In this document: piece by piece, positions 1 through 7,334 of the stretch | How positions within the stretch are numbered: the stretch's first letter is position 1 | How the letters are laid out: every line of letters starts with the position of its first letter | Source: Gammaproteobacteria bacterium | GTDB lineage: Bacteria; Pseudomonadota; Gammaproteobacteria; Steroidobacterales; Steroidobacteraceae | NCBI GenBank assembly: GCA_025350055.1 | Contig: JANXYK010000017.1 | Location: 1-45,653 of the forward strand | Reading direction: 5' to 3' | Length of the DNA stretch: 45,653 bases | Program-made: the position numbers and the translations under genes | Notes under the pieces: generated by a model | Databases searched by the model: none | The model's input: the letters and a program-made list of their open reading frames with translations, nothing else | Told to the model about the DNA's origin: nothing

Positions 1-2881
1 AGACCGCATGGTAGGTGATGCGCGGGCTCGCGCCTGACAGGCAGGGCTCAGCGGCGCGGCACAGCTGCGAGCTCAGTACCGGCAGTTCGGTGGTCGAGCT
101 GTCGGTCGGGGCGGTCGCCAGGAAGTTGAGCGAGGCACCAGCCGAGCGCGTGCTGAACACGAAAGCCGCGAGCCGGCCGTTGAAGCTGCCGGTCGTCACG
201 GCGCCCTGGTCGACACCGATCACCTTGTAGTCATCGATCCCATCACCATCGACATCCACGTAGATGTCGAACTCATTGGTCGAGGCATTGGACCAGTGAT
301 CGTAGGTGTTGACGGCGAAGACCAGCAGCTGGTTGACGCCATCCCAGTCGAAGGACTGGGTGCCGATCGCGCGCACGTCGTTGGAGACGCGGCCCGGAAC
401 ACGGGCACCAGACAGGCCCCAGGCATAGAAGTCCGCATCGCCGGCAATCGCGCCATTGCGATTGGTCACGCGCGCCAGGGTCGTGGGATTGCGGCTGCTG
501 AGCTGGCCGATCGAAGTCGACACACCAGAGAGTGCGCGCGGCACCAGGTAGTACGGCACCCGGAGCGTGACGCCACCATTGCTCTGTGCGCTCACGGGCG
601 TGAACTGGATCAGGCCGGCTACTTCGCGGAACGAAAGGCCGGAGCCGTTCGACGCACCCGCAGTTGCTACCGGCACACGCAGCGTGACACTGACTTCAGC
701 CGTGCCGTGTGCCGGCACCGTGACCGAAGAGCGGTCCAGGCTGATGGTGTGCGGCGAACCGGCCGGCAGGGCCTGCGCGACGCTGAACGAAGCTGCATCT
801 GCGCCGTTGTTGCGCAACCTGATCGTCTTGTGCTGGTTCACGTCACGGCTGATCTCTTCGAGGCCGAAGTTCAGCGCGGTCGCAAACGGCTGGTCATCTT
901 CTTCCACCAGTGCGGTGACGCGATCGACCGTCGACTTCGCAGGCTGAACCAGGCCGCTGCCAGCGCGGCTGGTGCGATAGCCCGTCACCTGCGCAGGATC
1001 GCCGGTGTTGACGATCGATGCCATCAGCTGCGCCACCGACCAGTTCGGGTGCGCCTGCCTGGTCAGGGCCGCTGCGCCCGTGACATGCGGTGCCGCCATC
1101 GAGGTGCCCGAGAACGTGGTGCCGCCATTGCCGGTGCCGAAGGCAGTGGACACGATGGCCACGCCCGGAGCCGTGAGATTGGGCTTCAGGATGCCGTCCG
1201 CCGTGCGCGGGCCGCTTGAGGAGAAGCTCGCGATCGCCAAGTACCCAGGGTTCGGCAGTACGGCATTGGTTGCTGCTGCCGAGCCGCCATCGGCTGCTGC
1301 CAAACGACCACCGTCCGAGGTGGCGGTAGCCGCCAGGCCGCGGATGCCGAAGAACGGAATCGTGACGGTGTAATTCTCGCCGGTATCCGGATTGTTGGTG
1401 ATCTGCCCTTCGTACGGCGGATAGCCGGTGCTGGTGTCGATCAGCGCTGCGGCCGCCGCACCCGCTTGCTGTGCGTACACAGCGCGTGCCACGCGACCAC
1501 AGGTGCCGCGCTGGGCGACCACCAACTTGCCGGCCACGCCCGCTGCCGCATACTCAGCCGGGTCGCAACCCAGCGATACGGCGCCGGTCGCCGTGCGCAG
1601 CACTACGACCTGGTAGCTGGTGCCATCGGCAAATGCCGCGCCGTTGGAGTTCTGGGCCAGCACCGCAGCGCCGCCCGTGCTCAGGGTCAAGGTAGCGCCA
1701 GGGAATGAAGGCGTCGGATCACTGGCGGCCACCGAGATGGCGCCATCGGCAGTAGCGGGCGAGCCCGTGATGTACTGGTTGCCGCCCGAGTTGCCGGCCG
1801 AGGCCACTACCACGACGCCGGCCTCGGCCGCATTGGTCGCGGCTGCCGAATCAGGTGAATCCCTGGAACCAAAGGAAGAGCCGAGCGACATGTTGATGAC
1901 GTCCATGTCGTTGTCGACCGCCCAGTCGATCGCATCGACCACCACATCGGTCGAACCTGCGCAACCGAAGACGCGCACCGCATACAGGTCAGCCTTGGGC
2001 GCAACACCCGGGCCGACCAGCCAGGAATTACCGGCGATCGTGCCCGCATTGTAGGAGCCGCGGTAGGTGGCACCATCGGCGGTCACGCCGCTACCCGCAG
2101 CCGTGCCGGCGACGTGCGAACCGTGGCCCGCGCAATCGAGCGGGTTGCTGTCCGGATGCGGCACCGGCTGATAGGTGGCGGAAGTCGGATCGGCATTGTA
2201 GTCATCGCCCACGAGATCGATGCCGCCCTTCACGCGCGGCGCAGCGGGGCCAAAGAGCGCCGGGTCAGCGGGGGCCGTATCGGTGGCGAGCGCGGCCTGA
2301 TAGGCCGCTACCGTGCCCGGTCCACCGAAATTGGCATGCGTGTAGTCGATGCCGGTGTCGATGATGGCAACCTTGATGCCTTCACCGTGCAGGCCCAGGT
2401 TCTGCCAGACCGCCGGCGCACCAATGGCCGGAATGCCGTGGATATTGTCCTGCTTGACGGGCCACACGGGACGTACGGCCAGTACGCCGGGCAGGCTCGC
2501 GAGCTGCGCTACCTTGTCCACCGGTACACGCACCTTGATGCCGTTGTAGGCAGACTGGTACTGGCCGAGGATGCGGCCACCGGCGCTCTCGATCATGCTG
2601 TGCAGCGCGCCCTGTGAGCTGCGCAACTGGCTCTTGATCTGATCCTTCTCGCCGCGTTCGAGCTTGCGACCCGCCCGTGCCTGTTGCACGGCGACCGGAT
2701 CACCGGCCATCTGCAACACCACGGTGACCGATTGTTTGCCCACGCCCAGGGGCGTCCAGACCGGCTTGACGAAATTGCGCGCCGGCTGCGCACTGGGTGG
2801 TGCCGCAACAGCCAGTTGCGAACCGAGTGTAGCGGCTAAACCTGCGCATACGGCCAAGGTACGAAGTAATCGCCTGCTCAT
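1..2881 (-). CDS. Secreted S8 (subtilisin-type) serine protease, 3' end outside window
   Basis: The frame is open from an ATG at 2881 to the window edge, giving 960 codons with the C-terminus missing. The N-terminus is a signal peptide (MSRRLLRTLAVCAG..., cleavage near AVAA, residue 27). A propeptide-inhibitor I9-like stretch follows at about residues 50-140, then the S8 catalytic domain: Asp175 in AIIDTGIDYTH, His256 in GHGSHVAGT and Ser594 in FSGTSMAAPH. The roughly 340 residues between His and Ser are too long for a plain subtilisin and hold a PA-like insert (about 400-520, with GTCGRVARAVYAQQAG). Residues after 640 look like Fn3/beta-sandwich and FlgD-like extracellular domains. A ribosome site AGGGG lies 8 bases before the ATG. 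All three catalytic residues are present, so it should be an active exported endopeptidase. Its substrate and its link to the amine genes are unknown. Confidence 0.93.
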   Translation of the reverse strand, partial: MSRRLLRTLAVCAGLAATLGSQLAVAAPPSAQPARNFVKPVWTPLGVGKQSVTVVLQMAGDPVAVQQARAGRKLERGEKDQIKSQLRSSQGALHSMIESAGGRILGQYQSAYNGIKVRVPVDKVAQLASLPGVLAVRPVWPVKQDNIHGIPAIGAPAVWQNLGLHGEGIKVAIIDTGIDYTHANFGGPGTVAAYQAALATDTAPADPALFGPAAPRVKGGIDLVGDDYNADPTSATYQPVPHPDSNPLDCAGHGSHVAGTAAGSGVTADGATYRGSYNAGTIAGNSWLVGPGVAPKADLYAVRVFGCAGSTDVVVDAIDWAVDNDMDVINMSLGSSFGSRDSPDSAAATNAAEAGVVVVASAGNSGGNQYITGSPATADGAISVAASDPTPSFPGATLTLSTGGAAVLAQNSNGAAFADGTSYQVVVLRTATGAVSLGCDPAEYAAAGVAGKLVVAQRGTCGRVARAVYAQQAGAAAAALIDTSTGYPPYEGQITNNPDTGENYTVTIPFFGIRGLAATATSDGGRLAAADGGSAAATNAVLPNPGYLAIASFSSSGPRTADGILKPNLTAPGVAIVSTAFGTGNGGTTFSGTSMAAPHVTGAAALTRQAHPNWSVAQLMASIVNTGDPAQVTGYRTSRAGSGLVQPAKSTVDRVTALVEEDDQPFATALNFGLEEISRDVNQHKTIRLRNNGADAASFSVAQALPAGSPHTISLDRSSVTVPAHGTAEVSVTLRVPVATAGASNGSGLSFREVAGLIQFTPVSAQSNGGVTLRVPYYLVPRALSGVSTSIGQLSSRNPTTLARVTNRNGAIAGDADFYAWGLSGARVPGRVSNDVRAIGTQSFDWDGVNQLLVFAVNTYDHWSNASTNEFDIYVDVDGDGIDDYKVIGVDQGAVTTGSFNGRLAAFVFSTRSAGASLNFLATAPTDSSTTELPVLSSQLCRAAEPCLSGASPRITYHAV

Positions 2882-2982
2882 GAATTTCCCCTCAGGATCC
2901 CGTTGTTGGTATTCGGTAGCGTGAGTGCTGCGTGCGCCACATCACTCATGGCGAGCAGGCTCCGTTCCGATTTGAGGGCGAC

Positions 2983-3010
2983 ATTAGTCTTAAGCTGGCA
3001 AAATCGTCAA
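2983..3010 (-). promoter_or_regulatory. Candidate sigma-70 promoter of the S8 protease
   Basis: On the minus strand TTGACG (3010-3005) is followed after 16 bases by ACTAAT (2988-2983). Transcription would start near 2976, leaving a leader of about 95 bases before the protease ATG. Match by eye only. Confidence 0.4.
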
Positions 3011-3022
3011 TGGTCATTGCAC

Positions 3023-3049
3023 AGCAGGTGTTGTTGCACCTACCCTGCT
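3023..3049. repeat. Small inverted repeat in the protease/glpQ intergenic region
   Basis: AGGTG (3026-3030), a 6-base TTGTTG loop and CACCT (3037-3041) form a short hairpin. An overlapping outer pairing AGCAGG/CCTGCT spans 3023-3049. It lies upstream of both divergent genes, so it could be an operator. No regulator can be assigned to it. Confidence 0.3.
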
Positions 3050-3082
3050 TTGACATAAGTCGCCCACAGGGGGTCGCAGCTC

Positions 3083-4486
3083 ATGAACAGGAAACCTGGC
3101 AATGCACATCGCAACAGCATTCCGGCCGCGCTCGTCGCGGCCGTGGCGGCCCTGGTGACAGCGGCGGGAATTGCCTGCGCGGCGCAACGCGGCAAAGTGG
3201 CACTGGCAACGCTGGATGGCGCGCCGCCCATCGTAATTGCACACCGCGGCCTGCCCGGGCTCTACCCCGAGGAAACCCTGCCCTCCTACGAAGCCGCCGC
3301 CGCTGCCGGCGCCGATTCGCTCGAGGAGGACCTGCACCTGAGTCGCGATTGTGTGCTGGTGGCGCGCCACAACCCCTGGCTCGGTGACAACACCAACATT
3401 GCCGAGGTGGCGCGGACCCATGCCGAGGTTGCGGCCCGCAAGCGCACGGTGCCTGGCGCCTGGGTGAATGTAGGTTATTCGCTGGCCACTTATGGCGGTC
3501 CGGCACGGTACCTGACTGATCTCACTGATCCCCTGAATCCGAAATCAGTTCTCAGGTCATTGGTGGTCGACGGCCAGGATCACACCAACGATTGGGCCAT
3601 CACCGACTTCACGGTCGCCGAGCTCAAGCAATGGATTGGCGGTACCACCTACGATGCCGCAGACGAGCGACCCAAGGAACAGAACGGCAAGCACCCGATC
3701 CTGACTTTCCAGGAAATCATCGATCTTGCCAAGGCCCGCAGCAAGGCCAGCGGCCGCACGATCACGGTGTACGCGGAAACCAAGAACCCTTACTGGAACA
3801 ACGCCCAGGCGCTTGCCAATGGTTGCGGCACGGGCGCACACCCCTTCGAAGATGCGCTGATGAAATTGCTGGTCGCCAACCACATGAACAGCAAGGACGC
3901 GCCCATCTTCATCCAGAGCTTCGACCCCGCCAGCCTGAAATATCTGCGTTCCGTGGGCCTCAAGACTCGCGTGGTGCAGCTCATCGACGGCCTCGATGTC
4001 GACTACGCCAGCGGCGCGACGCTGTTTCGCAGCAATGACGACGGCAACTTCATCGACGGCCGCCCCTACAGCTGGACGCTGGCTGGCGATGGCAGGACTT
4101 TCGGAGCGATGCTGACGCCCGAGGGCCTGGCCGAGGTCAAGACCTATGCCGATGGCATCGGTCCGTGGAAACCGCAGGTGATGGCGCTGAAGGTGTCACC
4201 GCTGAGGAGCGCCAATGCCGATGGCACGACGCCGTACGTACCGAGGCTTGCTGACGTGAACAGCATCGCGCCGACGCGCGTGATAGCCGATGCCCACAAG
4301 GCCGGCCTGTTCGTGCACGTCTACACCTTCCGCAACGAGAAGCGCTACCTCGCCGGGCTGTTCAATGGCGATCCCGAAGCGGAGTATCTGGCCTACTTTC
4401 GTGCCGGCGTCGATGGCGTGTTCACGGACTTCGCCAATACGGGCGTTGCGGCGCGGGCGCGCTATCTGCAGGAGATCGGCTACTAG
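3083..4486 (+). CDS. glpQ: Periplasmic glycerophosphodiester phosphodiesterase, GlpQ type
   Basis: 467 residues. It would hydrolyse glycerophosphodiesters (such as glycerophosphocholine or glycerophosphoethanolamine) to glycerol-3-phosphate and the free alcohol in the periplasm. A signal sequence covers about residues 1-34 (hydrophobic run after Arg10, ending ACAA). The GDPD fold starts at about 48 with the family signature: HRG at 54-56, PEET at 62-65, acidic metal ligands around Glu81-Asp83 and His96 in VLVARHNP. Late motifs LFVHVYTFRNE and GVDGVFTDF are also typical. The ATG at 3083 has AGGGGG about 8 bases upstream. It converges on glpT (4526-5872) with a 39-base gap, the usual functional partner for importing the released glycerol-3-phosphate. 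The freed head groups could feed the amine pathways of this window; that link is inference. Confidence 0.92.
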   Translation: MNRKPGNAHRNSIPAALVAAVAALVTAAGIACAAQRGKVALATLDGAPPIVIAHRGLPGLYPEETLPSYEAAAAAGADSLEEDLHLSRDCVLVARHNPWLGDNTNIAEVARTHAEVAARKRTVPGAWVNVGYSLATYGGPARYLTDLTDPLNPKSVLRSLVVDGQDHTNDWAITDFTVAELKQWIGGTTYDAADERPKEQNGKHPILTFQEIIDLAKARSKASGRTITVYAETKNPYWNNAQALANGCGTGAHPFEDALMKLLVANHMNSKDAPIFIQSFDPASLKYLRSVGLKTRVVQLIDGLDVDYASGATLFRSNDDGNFIDGRPYSWTLAGDGRTFGAMLTPEGLAEVKTYADGIGPWKPQVMALKVSPLRSANADGTTPYVPRLADVNSIAPTRVIADAHKAGLFVHVYTFRNEKRYLAGLFNGDPEAEYLAYFRAGVDGVFTDFANTGVAARARYLQEIGY

Positions 4487-4525
4487 GCCGGCGCGGTAGT
4501 GCGGGCGCGAAAGAGCTGCGCGGGC

Positions 4526-5872
4526 TCAGCCAGCGGACGACGAACTCGTGGCGCGGTGACCCAGCGTCATGGCGCTGAAGACCATCGCCAGCACAGCGCA
4601 CACGCACATCGTCACGATCACGCCGCTCCAGTTCCAGTGATCGGCGATCCAGCCGACGCCGGTGCCGGCAATCGCTGAACCGAACACATAGCCGAAGAAA
4701 CCGGTGAAGCCGGCAGCGGTGCCGGCCGCCTTCTTCGGCACCATGTCGAGCGCCTGCAAGCCGATCAGCATGATCGGTCCGTAGATGAAGAAACCAATCG
4801 TGATCAGCGCGGCAATGTCGATCCACAGCGGGCCATTGCGATTCATGCCATAGATGATCAACCCCAGCAGCGTCGGGATCATGAACAGGATCGTGGCCGG
4901 CGCACGCTGGGACTTGAATACGCGGTCGGACATCCAGCCGCACAGTATCGTGCCTGGTACCGCCGACCACTCGAACAGCGCCCAGGCCAGGCTCGACTGT
5001 TCGAAGGTGAAATGCTTGGCGGTCTGCATATAGACCGGAATCCAGTCCACCACGCCATAGCGCACGAAATAGACAAAGGCATTAGCGGTCGCGATGGCCC
5101 ACAGCAATTTGTTACGCAGTACGTGCTCGAAGAAGATCTCGCGAAAGCTAAACGTGCGCTCGTGCTTGGCGCTGTAGTTGGGCGGATAGTCGTTCTTGTA
5201 CTGCTCGATCGGCGGCAGGCCGCAGCTCTGCGGCGTATCACGGATCAGCGCCATGGCAATCAGGGCCACCGCCACTGAAACCATCGCGTTGAAATAGAAC
5301 TTCGCGCCCCAGTCGTGGAACAGCAGTACGCCCAGTAGCGCGATCATGGCCACCAGCGCGCCGCCGACATTGTGCGCGACATTCCAGATGGAAACCGCGC
5401 GCCCGCGCTCGCGAGTGGAGAACCAGTGCACCATGGTCTTGCCGCAGGGCGCCCAGCCCATGCCATTGAACCAGCCGTTCAGCGTCTGCAGCACGATCAT
5501 GGCCGTGAGCGAGAGATACAGCGGTTTGTAGAAACCGAACACGAACAGGACCGCACAGGAGAGCAGCAGGCCCAGCGGCAGGAAATAGCGCGGGTTGCTG
5601 CGATCGGAAACGCTGCCCATCAGGAATTTCGAGAAGCCATAGGCGATGGACAGGCCGGTCATCGCCGTGCCGAGCTGCGCCTTGGTGTATTGCGGATAGT
5701 CCTTGAGGATGTCTGGCATTGCCAGCGAGAAATTCTTGCGCACCAGGTAATAGGCCGCGTAGCCGATGAAGATGCCGATGAATATCTGGCGCCGCAGGCG
5801 CTTGTATTCCGGATCCACGCGTTCCGCGGGTAGCGGCGCAGCCTCAGGAGCCGGGCGGAGGAAGGCAAACAT
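4526..5872 (-). CDS. glpT: Glycerol-3-phosphate transporter GlpT (MFS, OPA family)
   Basis: 448 residues, against 452 in E. coli GlpT, and very similar along its whole length: FGYAAYYLVRKNF-like start of helix 1, SIAYGFSKFLMGSVSDRSNP, GMGWAPCGKTMVHW, RDTPQSCGLPPIE, KKAAGTAAGFTG. It is an inner-membrane antiporter importing glycerol-3-phosphate against phosphate, with about 12 membrane segments. The start is set at ATG 5872 because this N-terminus (MFAFLRPAPEAAPLPAE) aligns end to end with E. coli GlpT. An upstream ATG at 5884 is possible. Neither ATG has a clear ribosome site, and an AT-rich TATTAT block lies only 14 bases upstream, so a very short leader or a leaderless message is conceivable. 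It pairs with glpQ and is divergent from the BKACE operon. Confidence 0.93.
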   Translation of the reverse strand: MFAFLRPAPEAAPLPAERVDPEYKRLRRQIFIGIFIGYAAYYLVRKNFSLAMPDILKDYPQYTKAQLGTAMTGLSIAYGFSKFLMGSVSDRSNPRYFLPLGLLLSCAVLFVFGFYKPLYLSLTAMIVLQTLNGWFNGMGWAPCGKTMVHWFSTRERGRAVSIWNVAHNVGGALVAMIALLGVLLFHDWGAKFYFNAMVSVAVALIAMALIRDTPQSCGLPPIEQYKNDYPPNYSAKHERTFSFREIFFEHVLRNKLLWAIATANAFVYFVRYGVVDWIPVYMQTAKHFTFEQSSLAWALFEWSAVPGTILCGWMSDRVFKSQRAPATILFMIPTLLGLIIYGMNRNGPLWIDIAALITIGFFIYGPIMLIGLQALDMVPKKAAGTAAGFTGFFGYVFGSAIAGTGVGWIADHWNWSGVIVTMCVCAVLAMVFSAMTLGHRATSSSSAG

Positions 5873-5882
5873 GCTGGGTCGC

Positions 5883-5896
5883 ATGATAATATAAAA
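5883..5896. promoter_or_regulatory. AT-rich block in the divergent glpT / BKACE promoter region
   Basis: The 73-base spacer between glpT and the BKACE gene holds a 14-base run made almost only of A and T (5883-5896) in otherwise GC-rich sequence. It contains TATAAA (plus, 5890-5895) and TATTAT (minus, 5891-5886), which can serve as -10 elements in either direction. No good -35 box was seen at the right distance, so an activator-dependent promoter is likely. Confidence 0.35.
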
Positions 5897-5945
5897 CGCT
5901 GCGGCCACGCTGTTGTTCCAAAGAGGCCGTTTCCGGGGCGGAACC

Positions 5946-6845
5946 ATGAATCACGATGTGATGATTACCTGCGCGATCACTGGCGATGACACCAAGGTCA
6001 CCAAGAGTCCGCATTGTCCCGTCTCCCCGGAACAGATCGCCGGCGCGGCCATCGATGCCGCCCGCGCGGGCGCGGCCATCGTGCATATCCATGTACGCGA
6101 CCCGGACACTGGCGCCTTCAGCATGGAAACGAAGCACTACCGTGAGGTGGTCAAGCGGATCCGCGACAGCAAGGTCGATGTGATCGTCAACCTGACCTGC
6201 GGCATGGGCGGCTATATCTGCGTCGGCGATAACGGCATGAAGGACACGCCGGCCCCGGGCACCGATTTCGTGTCGCAGGAAGATCGCATGCGCCACGTCA
6301 TCGATCTGTGCCAGGAAGGGCTGTACCGTCCCGATATCGCCACGCTCGATTGCGGCAGCCTGAACTTTGGCGACAGCAACCGCGCCTATGTTTCCACACC
6401 CAACTACCTGCGCAAGGGTGCGGGCATCCTGCGCGACCTAGGCGTCAAGGCAGAGCTCGAGATTTTCGACACCGGTAACCTGTGGTTTGCGAAACAGATG
6501 ATGAAGGAAGGCCTGGTGCCCTCCCCGCCGCTGGTGCAGCTGTGCGCCGGCATTGCCTATGGAGTGCCGGCCGATACGGGGCACCTGCTCGCCATGGTCA
6601 ACAGCCTCGACCCTGGCACGATCTGGACCTCGTTCGCGATCAGCCGCATGCAGATGCCCTGGGTGGCGCAGTCGGTTTTGCTGGGCGGTAACGTGCGCGT
6701 GGGCCTGGAAGACAACCTGTACCTCAGCCGCGGCGTGTACGCCAGCAACGCGCAGCTGGTGGAAAAGGCACGCACGATCATCGAGGCGATGGGCGCGCGC
6801 GTGATCACGGCGGCGCAGACCCGCGAGCGGCTCGGACTGCGCTAA
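5946..6845 (+). CDS. BKACE (DUF849) enzyme, probable 3-dehydrocarnitine:acetyl-CoA cleavage enzyme
   Basis: 299 residues, full length for the beta-keto acid cleavage enzyme family. These zinc enzymes condense a beta-keto acid with acetyl-CoA and split it into acetoacetate and a new acyl-CoA. Visible family features are ITCAITGDDTK at the N-terminus, the zinc motif HIHVRDP (His47, His49), NLTCGMGG, and GLEDNLYL near the C-terminus. Start ATG 5946 follows GGGGCGG; an earlier in-frame ATG at 5913 would add 11 atypical residues. It leads an operon with a thioesterase whose ATG abuts its stop codon. Carnitine dehydrogenase and CaiD homologues nearby make 3-dehydrocarnitine the likely substrate, giving betainyl-CoA plus acetoacetate, as established for carnitine-linked BKACEs. 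Substrate is inferred from context, family from sequence. Confidence 0.88.
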   Translation: MNHDVMITCAITGDDTKVTKSPHCPVSPEQIAGAAIDAARAGAAIVHIHVRDPDTGAFSMETKHYREVVKRIRDSKVDVIVNLTCGMGGYICVGDNGMKDTPAPGTDFVSQEDRMRHVIDLCQEGLYRPDIATLDCGSLNFGDSNRAYVSTPNYLRKGAGILRDLGVKAELEIFDTGNLWFAKQMMKEGLVPSPPLVQLCAGIAYGVPADTGHLLAMVNSLDPGTIWTSFAISRMQMPWVAQSVLLGGNVRVGLEDNLYLSRGVYASNAQLVEKARTIIEAMGARVITAAQTRERLGLR

Positions 6846-7331
6846 ATGGCGGCGGACAAGCCCCTGCTGATCTACTCGACCGACATCGCACCCGAGTGGA
6901 TCGACTACAACGGCCACCTGCGCGACGCCTACTACGGCCTGGTGCTGAGTTACGCCTCCGATGCGCTGATGGATCATCTGGGGCTGGATGAGGCCTATCG
7001 AAAGGCTACCTCGACTACGCTTTACACACTCGAGCAGCACCAGCACTTCCTGCACGAAGTGATGAAGAGCGATCACCTCGAGGTGCGCGTGCGCCTGCTG
7101 GCCGCCGACGCCAAGCGCATGCACGTGGCTTTTGATTTCTACACGGACCGCTATCCCGATCCGGTATCGATCGGTGAGGTCATGCTACTGCACGTAAAAC
7201 AGGGTGCGACTCCAGGTGCCGTGCCCTTTCCTGAAGCGATTGCGCGCGCGATCGCCGCGCTGCTCAGTGCCAGTGCGCCCTGGCCTGCGCCCGGCCCTGC
7301 CTCCAGGCCGCTCGAGCTGCGGAAGCGCTGA
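6846..7331 (+). CDS. Hot-dog thioesterase (4HBT), probable betainyl-CoA or carnitinyl-CoA thioesterase
   Basis: 161 residues with one hot-dog domain: APEWIDYNGHLRDAYY carries the expected Asp and Asn-Gly-His of the 4-hydroxybenzoyl-CoA thioesterase group, followed by ADAKRMHVAFDFY. Its start codon directly follows the BKACE stop (TAA-ATG), so the two are translationally coupled. The same PEWIDYNGH signature recurs in the C-terminal half of the carnitine dehydrogenase fusion at 13491-14978, so the window has two related thioesterases. In carnitine catabolism one is needed for betainyl-CoA, and a second could release L-carnitine from carnitinyl-CoA. Which does which cannot be told from sequence. 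The last 25 residues are Pro/Ala-rich and probably disordered. Confidence 0.85.
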   Translation: MAADKPLLIYSTDIAPEWIDYNGHLRDAYYGLVLSYASDALMDHLGLDEAYRKATSTTLYTLEQHQHFLHEVMKSDHLEVRVRLLAADAKRMHVAFDFYTDRYPDPVSIGEVMLLHVKQGATPGAVPFPEAIARAIAALLSASAPWPAPGPASRPLELRKR

Positions 7332-7334
7332 GCG

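Noticed and set aside
296-1219. Plus-strand open frame of 307 codons at the left edge
   Set aside because: It lies antisense to the S8 protease, whose frame on the minus strand holds all three catalytic motifs.
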